Positions 39,298 to 51,391 of a stretch of 64,000 bases of DNA are shown here, piece after piece. The stretch covers positions 124,001 through 188,000 of the forward strand of contig NZ_BAABDF010000006.1 in assembly GCF_039539485.1 (NCBI RefSeq). Direction: 5' to 3'. Positions within the stretch are counted from its first letter, which is position 1. The number at the start of each line of letters is the position of its first letter. The notes below the pieces were generated by a model that had not been told where the DNA came from, ran no database searches, and saw only the letters and a list, made by a program, of their open reading frames with translations. Made by a program: the position numbers and the translations under genes. The stretch is from Celeribacter arenosi. GTDB taxonomy: Bacteria; Pseudomonadota; Alphaproteobacteria; Rhodobacterales; Rhodobacteraceae.

Positions 39298-39378
39298 GTC
39301 CACAGGCAGGTTTGCGGGTCTGTGGAAAAAAGCGGCAGATTGTGGATGGGTGTCGATTGGTGGGGATAACGTAAAAAT
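39296..39378. other. Cluster of DnaA-box-like 9-mers plus AT-rich stretch
   Basis: Four 9-mers resemble TTATCCACA: TTGTCCACA (39296, plus strand), and on the minus strand TTTTCCACA (39321-39329), CCATCCACA (39341-39349) and TTATCCCCA (39361-39369). The last three start exactly 20 bases apart. They run into GTAAAAATTTATCTTTAC (39,371-39,388). Possible DnaA-binding site; function not shown. Confidence 0.4.
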
Positions 39379-39525
39379 TTATCTTTACAGCCAGCGGCCT
39401 TTAATCACACCATATCTAGTAAGGGACGCGGACAAACCCGCCGAACCTTGAGCAGGCACCAAGTCCTAGTAGGGTCATGAAGACGTCATGGCGCACGCGG
39501 GACGAAATAACAAATGAGGCCGCAT

Positions 39526-40026
39526 ATGTCGCTTTTGGAGCAGTCAATTTCCACCGATATCCACCCCATCGATCTGTGCGAGCATCTCGCAGAGTACAAC
39601 GATTGGGAATTTGATCGTGTCACCGATGACCAGATCGCAATGGCGGTCGAAGGTCAGTGGCGCACCTATTCAATCACGCTCGCGTGGTCGGAATACGACG
39701 AAACATTGCGCCTGATCTGCACCTTCGAAATGGAGCCGCCGGAGAACAAGCTTCCTGAAATCTACGACACCATCAACCGAGCCAACGATCAGTGTTGGAC
39801 CGGCGCGTTTACCTTCTGGAACGAACAGCGCCTGATGGTGTTCCGCTACGGTCTGCCGTTGAACGGCGGGCAAATCGCGAACCCCGAACAGGTCGATCGC
39901 CTGATCGCTGCTGCGGTGGGGGCCTGCGAACGTTTCTACCCTGCATTCCAACTCGTTGCGTGGTCCGACCGCTCGCCTGCATCCGCGATGGATGTGGCGA
40001 TCCACGAAGCCTACGGGCGCGCCTGA
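39526..40026 (+). CDS. YbjN domain-containing protein
   Basis: 166 aa. ATG 39526 has GAGG 8 bases upstream, inside the longer frame that begins at ATG 39514. YbjN fold: HLAEYNDWEFDRV, alternating strands and FEMEPPENKLPEIYDTINRAN. In Caulobacter and other alphaproteobacteria these are soluble proteins of unknown role, proposed as chaperone-like. The 287-base region upstream has the DnaA-box-like cluster. Confidence 0.9.
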   Translation: MSLLEQSISTDIHPIDLCEHLAEYNDWEFDRVTDDQIAMAVEGQWRTYSITLAWSEYDETLRLICTFEMEPPENKLPEIYDTINRANDQCWTGAFTFWNEQRLMVFRYGLPLNGGQIANPEQVDRLIAAAVGACERFYPAFQLVAWSDRSPASAMDVAIHEAYGRA

Positions 40027-40075
40027 TTTCGCACAGCCCGGGCGCGTTGCGCTCGCATAGCAACACGTTAGAGTG

Positions 40076-40106
40076 ACCCCCGGCACCCCGCTGGGGGTTT
40101 TCTTTT
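40076..40106 (+). terminator. Terminator of ybjN
   Basis: ACCCCC / GGGGGT arms with TTTTCTTTT tail, directly before proC. Confidence 0.8.
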
Positions 40107-40126
40107 GAGACAGACGGAGAGATCGA

Positions 40127-40933
40127 ATGGACGACGTTGCTAGCCGTGGGATGGTCCTGCTGGGCTGCGGGCGAATGGGCTCGGCCATGCTCAAAGGGTG
40201 GCTGGACGGCGGGCTAAATCCCCGCGCGGTCACGGTCATCACCCCGAACCCCTCCGATTGGCTGCGCGAAACCGGCGTCCATGTGAATGCGCCTCTGCCT
40301 GCCGATCCTGCGATTGTTCTCTTGGCCGTCAAACCGCAAAAGATGGACGAAGCCCTGCCGCAGTTGAAATCGCTCGGCAATGGTAACACCGTGTTTCTCT
40401 CGGTGGCCGCGGGGATCACATTGGCGCGCTACGAAGAAATCCTTGGCGCACAGACCCCGATCGTGCGCGCGATGCCCAACACGCCCTCCGCCATCGGGCG
40501 CGGGATCACCGGCATTGTCGGCAATGGCCACGCCACACAGGCCCATATGGACCTCGCCCAATCCCTTCTGGAGGCGGTGGGGCAGGTGGTGCGCGTCGCC
40601 GACGAGACACAGTTGCGGGCCCTGACCGCCATTTCGGGCTGCGGGCCGGCCTATGTGTTCCACCTGATCGAAACGATGGCAAAGGCCGGTGAAGGCGCGG
40701 GCCTAGCGCCCGATGTCGCATTGCAGCTGGCGCGCGCCACAGTGGCCGGTGCCGGTGCCTTGGCCGAAACCGCCAGTGAAGACCCCGCTCAGCTGCGCAT
40801 CAACGTCACCTCCCCCGGTGGGGTGACGGCCGAGGCGTTGCGCGTCCTGATGGATGAAGAGACCGGATTTCCACCGCTTTTGGAGCGCGCTGTCGCCGCA
40901 GCCATCAAACGGGACAAGGAGTTGTCCGCATGA
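40127..40933 (+). CDS. proC: Pyrroline-5-carboxylate reductase
   Basis: 268 aa. NAD(P)H-dependent last step of proline synthesis. GCGRMGSAMLKGW is the Rossmann motif and the C-terminal block TSPGGVTAEALRVL is diagnostic. Its end overlaps csaA by four bases (ATGA). Confidence 0.96.
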   Translation: MDDVASRGMVLLGCGRMGSAMLKGWLDGGLNPRAVTVITPNPSDWLRETGVHVNAPLPADPAIVLLAVKPQKMDEALPQLKSLGNGNTVFLSVAAGITLARYEEILGAQTPIVRAMPNTPSAIGRGITGIVGNGHATQAHMDLAQSLLEAVGQVVRVADETQLRALTAISGCGPAYVFHLIETMAKAGEGAGLAPDVALQLARATVAGAGALAETASEDPAQLRINVTSPGGVTAEALRVLMDEETGFPPLLERAVAAAIKRDKELSA

Positions 40934-41271
40934 GCCCCCAGATTTCCTTTGACGATTTCCTCGCCGTCGACATCCGCGTGGGCACAATCACGCGCGCCGA
41001 ACCCTTTCCCGAGGCCCGCAATCCCGCCTTCAAACTCTGGGTCGATTTCGGGGGCGAGATCGGTGAGAAAAAATCCTCTGCACAGATCACCGTGCATTAC
41101 ACGCCCGAGAGCCTCGTCGGCACACAGGTGATGGCCGTGGTCAATTTCCCACCGCGCCAGATCGGCCCGTTCATGTCAGAAGTGCTCGTGCTCGGGTTTC
41201 CCGATGCCGATGGGGCGGTCGTTCTCGCGCGCCCTGACATTCAGGTGGGGAATGGCGGTCGGCTGCACTAA
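40930..41271 (+). CDS. csaA: CsaA-type tRNA-binding protein
   Basis: 113 aa, a single OB-fold tRNA-binding domain like the C-terminus of MetRS: VDIRVGTITRAEPFPEARNPAFKLWVDFG (abbreviated; RVGTITRAEPFPEARNP). CsaA of Bacillus is a secretion-related chaperone. Translationally coupled to proC. Confidence 0.92.
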   Translation: MSPQISFDDFLAVDIRVGTITRAEPFPEARNPAFKLWVDFGGEIGEKKSSAQITVHYTPESLVGTQVMAVVNFPPRQIGPFMSEVLVLGFPDADGAVVLARPDIQVGNGGRLH

Positions 41272-41289
41272 CTCCCGCGTAACGCCCGT

Positions 41290-41877
41290 TTAGCTGGTGC
41301 GGTCGCCGACGGCTTCGCGCCAATGGACGCGACACAGCGATACGTAACGTTCGTTCCCGCCGATCTCGACCTGCGCGCCCTCGGTAAGAACCTTGCCGTC
41401 ACCCGACATGCGCGCGACCATCGTGGCCTTCTTTCCGCAATGGCAAATGGTGCGCACTTCGCGCATCTCGTCGGCGAGCGCCAGAAGAGCGGCCGAGCCG
41501 GGGAACAAATTGCCCTGAAAATCGAGGCGCAGCCCGTAGCACATCACCGGCACGTTCAGATCATCGACGACCCGCGCGAGATCCCAGACCTGCGATTTGC
41601 TTAGAAATTGAGCCTCGTCGATGAAAACGCAGGCGACGGTGCCTTTGGCCATTCGCGCCTCGATCTTCTCGTAGAGGTTTTCATCCGTCGCATAGATATC
41701 GGCCTCGTCTGCGATGCCAATCCGGCTCGCGACGCGGGCGGTGCCGGCGCGGTGGTCTAGCTGGGCTGTGATGAGATAGGTTTCCATCCCGCGTTCGCGG
41801 TAATTGTAGGATGCCTGAAGCAGCAGGGTCGATTTGCCCGCGTTCATGGTCGAATAGTGAAAATAGAGCTTTGCCAT
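41290..41877 (-). CDS. tdk: Thymidine kinase (type II)
   Basis: 195 aa. Phosphorylates thymidine in salvage. P-loop STMNAGKST, FIDEAQFLSKSQ (Walker B), and zinc ribbon from CHCGKKA and CRVHW. Convergent with csaA. Confidence 0.96.
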   Translation of the reverse strand: MAKLYFHYSTMNAGKSTLLLQASYNYRERGMETYLITAQLDHRAGTARVASRIGIADEADIYATDENLYEKIEARMAKGTVACVFIDEAQFLSKSQVWDLARVVDDLNVPVMCYGLRLDFQGNLFPGSAALLALADEMREVRTICHCGKKATMVARMSGDGKVLTEGAQVEIGGNERYVSLCRVHWREAVGDRTS

Positions 41878-42203
41878 GACGTTCCCTTTGCCGCGTCACG
41901 CGTATCGGTTCAAGGTCTGGGAAGGTAAAAAGTGGGAAAGAGGACGATTGCGACCCAATGTATTTTGCGATCCCTTGGTTGCCGGTTCGGCTTGGGGATG
42001 AGGGCCGGTTCTATAAAGACCGCGACCAGGTGGGCAATTTGTCACTCTTTCCCATGTCAATCAACGTCAACACTAGGTACTTCTCTGCAACAGCAGGTAG
42101 AAAAATCTTTGCCATGCCACCTTTACAACGGGTATGGGAAATTGTGAGTGTGTTTCCCCGTAGACTAACGCGGGAATTAGAGCGGTCTGGAGGATCACTA
42201 AGC

Positions 42204-42662
42204 ATGGACGCAGCGCGGAACTATTTGAAAAAGCATACCGAAGCGCTGGTAAAAGACGTCGGGATTGAGGCCGCTTGCGCGTTGACCGGAAAGTCCAAAG
42301 CGACGCTTGGCCGGTATTATTCGTCGTCGGAAGAGCATTCCGACCGATTCATTCCCGTGGATACGGTCGCCCAACTAGAGGCGGCAGCGGGATATCCACA
42401 CGTCACTTCTGCGCTTGCAGAGCTGAAAGGTGTGTCACTTTCCTACGATGCCACCCGCAACCACCCGCCCCATAACGGCGGTGTGAACAGCGATGTTGTG
42501 GCTTTGTCGCAGCGCTTTGCGATGTTGATGGCCGAGTATACCGATGCCATCGACGACGGCGTGATCACCATCAATGAGGCCAAGCGTCTCTTGGGTGAAA
42601 CATTGGAATTGCAGCAGGTGCTGGTCCAGATGAAACTGCACCTCGAACAGGGTTCAAACTAG
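42204..42662 (+). CDS. Unknown protein with N-terminal HTH-like segment
   Basis: 152 aa. The frame is open upstream, but ATG 42204 has GGAGG 10 bases before it. Residues about 15-38 (VKDVGIEAACALTGKSKATL) read like a helix-turn-helix of the phage CII/regulator type, then YYSSSEEHSDRFIPVD; the C-terminal half is helical with a leucine/glutamine-rich end (GETLELQQVLVQMKL). I do not recognise a named family. The 326-base upstream region (41,878-42,203) holds no gene I can support. A terminator follows. Confidence 0.7.
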   Translation: MDAARNYLKKHTEALVKDVGIEAACALTGKSKATLGRYYSSSEEHSDRFIPVDTVAQLEAAAGYPHVTSALAELKGVSLSYDATRNHPPHNGGVNSDVVALSQRFAMLMAEYTDAIDDGVITINEAKRLLGETLELQQVLVQMKLHLEQGSN

Positions 42663-42704
42663 GTACGTAGGCGGCTTCGCCTCAACATGCCGGGTTTAAC
42701 AACG

Positions 42705-42734
42705 AAAAACGCGCCGCTGATGCGGCGCGTTTTC
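42705..42734. terminator. Bidirectional terminator (HTH-like gene / helicase)
   Basis: AAAACGCGCCGC / GCGGCGCGTTTT perfect 12-base arms and 4-base loop between convergent genes. Confidence 0.88.
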
Positions 42735-42748
42735 TTATTTTCGGGTGA

Positions 42749-44062
42749 TCAGGCCTGCTTGCGCGGGTGGCGCGAGCGACGTGGTTTCGCACCGGCCGGC
42801 TTGGCTCCACCGGCACCTTGACCGCCGCCGCCACCTTTGCCGCGACGCTGGAAACCACCGCCTCCACCACCGCCGCCGCCACCGCGACGACGTCCGCCAT
42901 TCGGGCGGGACGCCGGAACGGCGTCGTCATTGGCCCAGCTTGCAGGGGTGGCAACAGGGATCGAAAGCTTCATCACCTTCTCGATTGCGCGCAATTCGCC
43001 CAACTCGCTCGGCGTGCAGAATGCAATCGCCTTGCCGTCACGGCCCGCACGTGCGGTCCGCCCGATGCGGTGGACAAAGTTCTCCGCCACGTTGGGCAGG
43101 TCGTAGTTGTACACGTGACGCACCAGCGGAATGTCGATCCCGCGGGCGGCAACATCCGTGGCAACGAGCACATCAACATCACCCCGACGCGCGGAATTCA
43201 GAGCGCGCTCGCGCTGACCCTGGCTTTTGTTGCCGTGGATCGCGGCGGCGTTGAAACCGGCCTTTTCGAGCTGCTTGGACATCCGTTCCGCACCGTGCTT
43301 GGTGCGCGAAAAGACCAATGCGAGGTCACCTTTGTGCGCGCCGAGCATTTGCACAAGGCGCGGGAATTTTTCGTCCTGCGCGATAAAGTGCACTTCCTGC
43401 TCGACCTTGTCGGCTACCTTACCGGCGGGCGACACTTCGATGCGGATCGGCGATGTGAGATAGGCCTGCGCCATTTCGTTCATCTGTTTGTTCATCGTCG
43501 CCGAGAACAACATCGTCTGACGCTCGGCGGCCAACATCGGCACCAGTTTGCGCAGCGCATGGATAAAGCCCATGTCGAGCATCTGGTCGGCTTCGTCGAG
43601 CACGAGGAACCGTGTTTCGTCGAGGCGAACCGCTTTGCGATCAATGAGATCCATCAAACGACCGGGGGTGGCCACGAGGATATCGGTGCCACGCTCAAGG
43701 CGGGTGATCTGCGCATTGATGGATACACCACCAACCACACGACCGAGTTTGAGATGGGACCCTTTGATAAAGGGCATCAGGCTGTCGGCGATCTGGTTGA
43801 CCAGTTCGCGGGTCGGGGCGAGCACAAGCGCGCCCACGGTTTTGGGGTTCGGCTTCACACCTGCGCTAAAGGCCATGTCCAGAAGTGGCAGGCCAAAGGC
43901 GAGCGTTTTGCCGGTGCCGGTCTGTGCCAGACCCATCACGTCGCGCCCGTTCATCACTTCGGGAATGGCACGCGCCTGGATCGGCGTTGGGGACTCAAGG
44001 CCCTGAGCGGCAAGAATTTCGAGCAGGCGCGGCTTGAGGCCGAGCATGGTAAAATCAGTCAT
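42749..44062 (-). CDS. DEAD-box RNA helicase, RhlE-like
   Basis: 437 aa. Complete helicase core: AQTGTGKT, PTRELVNQI, DEAD, SAT and HRIGRTARAG motifs. A C-terminal tail from residue about 375 is rich in Arg/Gly (a run of ten Gly flanked by RRR and FQRRGKGG) and basic, a nonspecific RNA-binding extension. Roles in cold adaptation and ribosome assembly are known for the family. The 480-base region upstream has a hairpin (44102-44119) in the presumed leader. Confidence 0.95.
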   Translation of the reverse strand: MTDFTMLGLKPRLLEILAAQGLESPTPIQARAIPEVMNGRDVMGLAQTGTGKTLAFGLPLLDMAFSAGVKPNPKTVGALVLAPTRELVNQIADSLMPFIKGSHLKLGRVVGGVSINAQITRLERGTDILVATPGRLMDLIDRKAVRLDETRFLVLDEADQMLDMGFIHALRKLVPMLAAERQTMLFSATMNKQMNEMAQAYLTSPIRIEVSPAGKVADKVEQEVHFIAQDEKFPRLVQMLGAHKGDLALVFSRTKHGAERMSKQLEKAGFNAAAIHGNKSQGQRERALNSARRGDVDVLVATDVAARGIDIPLVRHVYNYDLPNVAENFVHRIGRTARAGRDGKAIAFCTPSELGELRAIEKVMKLSIPVATPASWANDDAVPASRPNGGRRRGGGGGGGGGGFQRRGKGGGGGQGAGGAKPAGAKPRRSRHPRKQA

Positions 44063-44101
44063 AAATAGCTTTCTCGTGGGGAGAGTTCCCGCACGCGTTT
44101 C

Positions 44102-44119
44102 GCACCCCGACTGGGGCGC
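44102..44119. repeat. Hairpin in the helicase leader
   Basis: GCACCCC / GGGGCGC arms, 4-base loop. On the plus strand TTTT follows. It may be a leader structure of the cold-shock-type helicase mRNA on the minus strand. No gene is seen in 44,063-44,542. Confidence 0.35.
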
Positions 44120-44449
44120 TTTTCAAGGATCGCGGGAAAGGTCACCGGTGCAGGCCACATGCCCGCTCCGTCTTCCCGCGGAACCCATGCGTGATTTTGG
44201 GAACCGTTGGCCCGAAGGCCGATATCTACCGCTGGGGCGCTCTTGGTGATCCCGATGGGATCCGGCGCGGCTGCTCACGCGGCAACTTGGGCGGTCGATT
44301 GGGGACACATGGGGTAGGGGCGCTAACAAGTCAAGATAATTCGCCGTGCCCGTCCCGCCATTCCCTGCACTCACAGCGGATCAAATCTCCCCCGCCTGCG
44401 GTGAGAAATTCGGCAAACGGGGGCTGATTTGCCATTTGCCCCCGCCGAC

Positions 44450-44469
44450 TTGACCTAACGTTAGGTCAA
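44450..44469. promoter_or_regulatory. 20-bp perfect palindrome before agcS (candidate operator)
   Basis: TTGACCTAACGTTAGGTCAA is identical to its reverse complement. It ends 73 bases before the agcS ATG and its first six bases make a -35-like TTGACC. The form fits an operator for a TetR- or MerR-type dimer; no such regulator gene is adjacent. Confidence 0.65.
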
Positions 44470-44542
44470 TTTGATGAACTGGGTTAGCCTCATCCCATGG
44501 CGGTTTCCCAAACGCCGCCGGCAATCAAGCGGAGTGACGCAC

Positions 44543-45964
44543 ATGGGATTCTTCGACACGATATTTAACGGCATCAATGATTTAACCTGGGGATGGGCCT
44601 TGGTGCCGTTCCTCGTCATCTTTGGCATCTTCTTCACGATCGCAAGCGACTTTGTCCAATTCCGGTTCTTCAAACGCATGTTCCGCGTCCTCAGGGGCGA
44701 CCCCGATGCGGATCCGTCGAAAATCAGCGCGCGCGAAGCTCTCTTTGTCTCCGTCGGGGGGCGTGTGGGGGGCGGCAATATCGCCGGTGTCGCGGTCGCC
44801 ATTACCGCAGGCGGGCCGGGGGCGGTGTTCTGGATGTGGGCGATTGCGCTCATCGGGATGTGTTCGGCGCTTGTCGAGGCCACGCTCGCCCAGACCTTTA
44901 AACGCACCACGCCCGAGGGCGACTATCGCGGCGGTCCGGCACGGGCCATCATCCACGGGCTGGGCGAAAACTACCGCTGGCTCGCGATCATCTACGCCAT
45001 CTGTCTCATTGCCTCTTTCGCCATTGGTTTCAATGCCTTCCAAGGCAACACAGTCGCCGGATCGGCGCAGGATAGCCTCGGCATCCCGCGCGTGTTCACC
45101 GGCGCATTCCTCGCCGTGGCCACGGGCCTGATCGTCTTCGGTGGTATCCATCGCATCGCCAAGGCCGCCGATGTCATCATTCCGATCATGGCAATCGGTT
45201 ATATAGGCATGGCGCTACTCATTATTCTCCTCAACATCACCTCTTTGCCCGGCGTCATCTGGGACATCGTTGCCAATGCTCTGGGCTTTCGCGAAGCGGT
45301 CGCGGGCGGTGTCGGCGCAGCAATCTCCAACGGTCTGCGTCGCGGTCTGTTCTCGAACGAGGCGGGTCTGGGCTCTGCGCCAAACGTGGCCGCAACCGCC
45401 TATGTGCGTCATCCCGTAAGCCAAGGCATCACGCAGAGTTTTTCGGTCTTTATCGACACGATGATCATCTGTTCCTGCACGGCCTTCGTGATCCTGTTGG
45501 CCGATGTCTACCAACCGGGGGCAGAGGGCATCGACGGTGTCGCGCTCACGCAGCAATCGATGGTGAGCCATGTCGGAAGCTGGGCACAGTACTTCCTGAC
45601 CGCCGCAATCTTCCTCTTCTCCTTCTCGTCGATCATGTACAACTACTACCTCGGCGAGAACGCGTTGAGCTTTATGACCGAAAACCCGATGGCCCTCAAC
45701 GTCCTGCGGGTCGTCATCATGGGCATCGTCTTCCTCGGCGCGGTCGCGCCCGGGGCGACATCGGTGTTCAACTTCTCCGATCCGATGATGGGCATCCTCG
45801 CGGTGGTCAACCTGCTCGCCCTGATGATGCTGTTCCCGACCGCGCAGCGCATCATTGCCGACTACCGATCCCAACTCGCTGCGGGGATCAAACGTCCGGT
45901 TTTCGACCCAAAGGCTTTCCCCGATCTCGACACGGATCCCACCGCTTGGCCGGATGCCAAGTAA
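44543..45964 (+). CDS. Alanine/glycine:cation symporter (AgcS family)
   Basis: 473 aa, 10-11 membrane segments. ATG 44543 has GGAG 8 bases upstream. GGRVGGGNIAGVAVAITAGGPGAVFWMW and NEAGLGSAPNVAATA are the sodium:alanine symporter signatures (each longer motif abbreviated to GGGNIAGVAVAIT and NEAGLGSAPN). Imports alanine or glycine with Na+. A 20-bp palindrome lies in its promoter region. Confidence 0.94.
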   Translation: MGFFDTIFNGINDLTWGWALVPFLVIFGIFFTIASDFVQFRFFKRMFRVLRGDPDADPSKISAREALFVSVGGRVGGGNIAGVAVAITAGGPGAVFWMWAIALIGMCSALVEATLAQTFKRTTPEGDYRGGPARAIIHGLGENYRWLAIIYAICLIASFAIGFNAFQGNTVAGSAQDSLGIPRVFTGAFLAVATGLIVFGGIHRIAKAADVIIPIMAIGYIGMALLIILLNITSLPGVIWDIVANALGFREAVAGGVGAAISNGLRRGLFSNEAGLGSAPNVAATAYVRHPVSQGITQSFSVFIDTMIICSCTAFVILLADVYQPGAEGIDGVALTQQSMVSHVGSWAQYFLTAAIFLFSFSSIMYNYYLGENALSFMTENPMALNVLRVVIMGIVFLGAVAPGATSVFNFSDPMMGILAVVNLLALMMLFPTAQRIIADYRSQLAAGIKRPVFDPKAFPDLDTDPTAWPDAK

Positions 45965-45987
45965 CCTGCCGATGGGTGATACAAACG

Positions 45988-46016
45988 AAAAAGGGCGCCC
46001 TCAAAGGCGCCCTTTT
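45988..46016. terminator. Bidirectional terminator between agcS and carB
   Basis: AAAAGGGCGCC / GGCGCCCTTTT arms with a 6-base loop. Confidence 0.88.
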
Positions 46017-46050
46017 GTGTCGCGATGTGTGTCGCGATGTGCGTCGTGAC
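46016..46050. repeat. Tandem 12-mer repeat
   Basis: Two exact copies of TGTGTCGCGATG and a degenerate third lie between the terminator and the carB stop. Confidence 0.6.
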
Positions 46051-46058
46051 GCCGGGCT

Positions 46059-49343
<3,285 letters not shown>

Positions 49344-49412
49344 GGTCTACTCCGGTTGTGTGGGCAGGTCAGGCGCGCGGCCAGTCGCAAATTGTCGTGG
49401 GTTATAGACAGA

Positions 49413-49437
49413 CAGCGCCCACGTGCAAGGGGCGCTG
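49413..49437. repeat. Hairpin in carB leader
   Basis: CAGCGCCC / GGGCGCTG perfect arms with a 9-base loop, 70 bases before the carB start on its strand. It may be an attenuator or a terminator for the opposite strand (TTTTT at 49443-49447). Confidence 0.4.
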
Positions 49438-49502
49438 CGGGGTTTTTCGCCCACAAACTGTCGTCTGGCACGGGTAAGCCCTGCGCGCCGCTTGGGCAAG
49501 GC

Positions 49503-49531
49503 TTGACTTTCCCGCCCGTCCCTTGTGTATC
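49503..49531 (+). promoter_or_regulatory. Candidate promoter of aspS
   Basis: TTGACT, 17-base spacer, TGTATC; 52 bases before the aspS ATG. Confidence 0.5.
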
Positions 49532-49582
49532 ACCGCAAAGCCTAACCGGCCCAAAACGCCAAAAAACCCGAGGGATCGCGCC

Positions 49583-51373
49583 ATGCACGCCTTTCGCAGC
49601 CATACCTGCGCCGAGCTGAACACATCGAACGTCGGCGAAACCGTCCGGCTCTCCGGATGGGTGCACCGCATCCGTGACCACGGCGGGGTGCTCTTTATCG
49701 ATTTGCGCGACCACTATGGTGTCACGCAGGTGCTCTGTGATCCCGACAGCCCGGTGTTCAAGGACGTCGAAAAGGTCCGCTCCGAATGGTGTATCCGCAT
49801 CGACGGCAACGTGAAGGCGCGTGACGCCAGCCTCGTGAACGAAAAGATCCCGACCGGCGCGGTCGAGGTTTTCGTGCGCGACCTCGAAGTGCTCGGCACT
49901 GCCGACGAATTGCCGCTCATCGTGTTTGGCGATCAGGAATACCCCGAAGAGACGCGTCTGAAATACCGCTATCTCGACCTGCGCCGTGAAGCGATGCAGA
50001 AGAACATGATCCTGCGCTCCAACGTTGTGGCCGACCTGCGTCAGCGGATGTGGGGCAAAGGGTTCAACGAATTCCAGACGCCGATCATCACCGCCTCCTC
50101 GCCCGAAGGTGCCCGTGACTTCCTCGTGCCATCGCGTCTGCACCCGGGTAAATTCTACGCGCTTCCACAGGCCCCCCAGCAGTTCAAACAGCTGATCATG
50201 GTGTCGGGCTTTGACAAATATTTCCAGATCGCGCCGTGTTTCCGCGACGAAGATCCGCGCGCCGACCGCTCGCCCACCGATTTCTACCAACTCGACATGG
50301 AAATGTCCTTTGTCACCCAGCAGGACATCTTTGACACCATGGAGCCGGTGATCGCCGACATGTTCGACCGCTTCGGCAATGGCCGTCTGGCGAACCGTGA
50401 CTGGCCACAGATTTCATACCGCGATGCCGCGCTGTGGTATGGCACCGACAAACCCGATCTGCGTAACCCGATCAAAATGCAGGACGTCTCCGAACACTTC
50501 CGTGATTCCGGTTTCGCGATCTTTGCCAAGCTGCTCGAACAGGACGGCAACGTGATCCGTGCCATCCCCGCCCCCAAAGGCGGCTCGCGCAAATTCTGCG
50601 ACCGGATGAACAAATTCGCCCAGGGCGAAGGCCTTCCGGGCATGGGCTACATCTTCTGGCGCGACCAAGGCGAAGGCATGGAAGCCGCCGGACCGCTGGC
50701 CAAAAACATCGGCCCCGAGCGCACCGAAGCCATCCGTCAACAACTCGGCCTCGGCGTCGGCGATGCGGCGTTCTTCCTTGGCGGCAAACCCAAGAGCTTT
50801 GAACGTGTTGCAGGCAAGGCGCGCACCACGATCTGGGAAGAAACACCCAAAGCCCCCGAAGACGAAAACTGGCGCGATGCGTTCATGTTCGCATGGATCG
50901 TGGACTTCCCGATCTACGAAAAGGACGAGGAAACCGGCGACATCGATTTCGAACACAACCCGTTCTCCATGCCTCAGGGCGGAATGGACGCGCTACAGGG
51001 CGATCCTCTGGATGTGCTCGGCTACCAATATGACCTCGCCTGCAACGGCTATGAATTGGTCAGCGGCGCGATCCGGAACCACCGCCCCGAAATTATGTTC
51101 AAAGCCTTCGAAATCGCAGGCTACGGCAAGGACGAAGTCGAAAAACGCTTTGGCGGCATGGTCAACGCATTCCAATACGGCGCACCGCCCCACGGCGGCT
51201 GCGCTTTGGGCATCGACCGCGCTGTGATGTTGCTCGCCGATGAAAACAACATCCGCGAAGTCATCATGTTCCCGATGAACCAACGCGCCGAAGACCTGAT
51301 GATGGGCGCCCCGTCGGAGCCGATGAACGAGCAATTGCGCGAATTGCACCTGCGGGTCATCCCACAGGAATAG
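49583..51373 (+). CDS. aspS: Aspartate--tRNA ligase
   Basis: 596 aa, bacterial type with GAD insertion. ATG 49583 (HAFRSHTCAELN) with GAGGG upstream. Class II motifs: FRDEDPRADRSPTDF-type motif 2 and GIDRAVMLLADENNIREV motif 3 (abbreviated GIDRAVMLL). Alphaproteobacterial AspRS is often non-discriminating; whether it also charges tRNA-Asn cannot be read here. Divergent from carB. Confidence 0.97.
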   Translation: MHAFRSHTCAELNTSNVGETVRLSGWVHRIRDHGGVLFIDLRDHYGVTQVLCDPDSPVFKDVEKVRSEWCIRIDGNVKARDASLVNEKIPTGAVEVFVRDLEVLGTADELPLIVFGDQEYPEETRLKYRYLDLRREAMQKNMILRSNVVADLRQRMWGKGFNEFQTPIITASSPEGARDFLVPSRLHPGKFYALPQAPQQFKQLIMVSGFDKYFQIAPCFRDEDPRADRSPTDFYQLDMEMSFVTQQDIFDTMEPVIADMFDRFGNGRLANRDWPQISYRDAALWYGTDKPDLRNPIKMQDVSEHFRDSGFAIFAKLLEQDGNVIRAIPAPKGGSRKFCDRMNKFAQGEGLPGMGYIFWRDQGEGMEAAGPLAKNIGPERTEAIRQQLGLGVGDAAFFLGGKPKSFERVAGKARTTIWEETPKAPEDENWRDAFMFAWIVDFPIYEKDEETGDIDFEHNPFSMPQGGMDALQGDPLDVLGYQYDLACNGYELVSGAIRNHRPEIMFKAFEIAGYGKDEVEKRFGGMVNAFQYGAPPHGGCALGIDRAVMLLADENNIREVIMFPMNQRAEDLMMGAPSEPMNEQLRELHLRVIPQE

Positions 51374-51391
51374 CGGCGCGCGCATCCCCCT

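Noticed and set aside
42767..44068. 433-codon plus-strand frame opposite the helicase
   Set aside because: Antisense shadow; helicase motifs on the minus strand are complete.
46016..46050. CRISPR-like tandem repeat
   Set aside because: Only two exact 12-base copies with no spacers.
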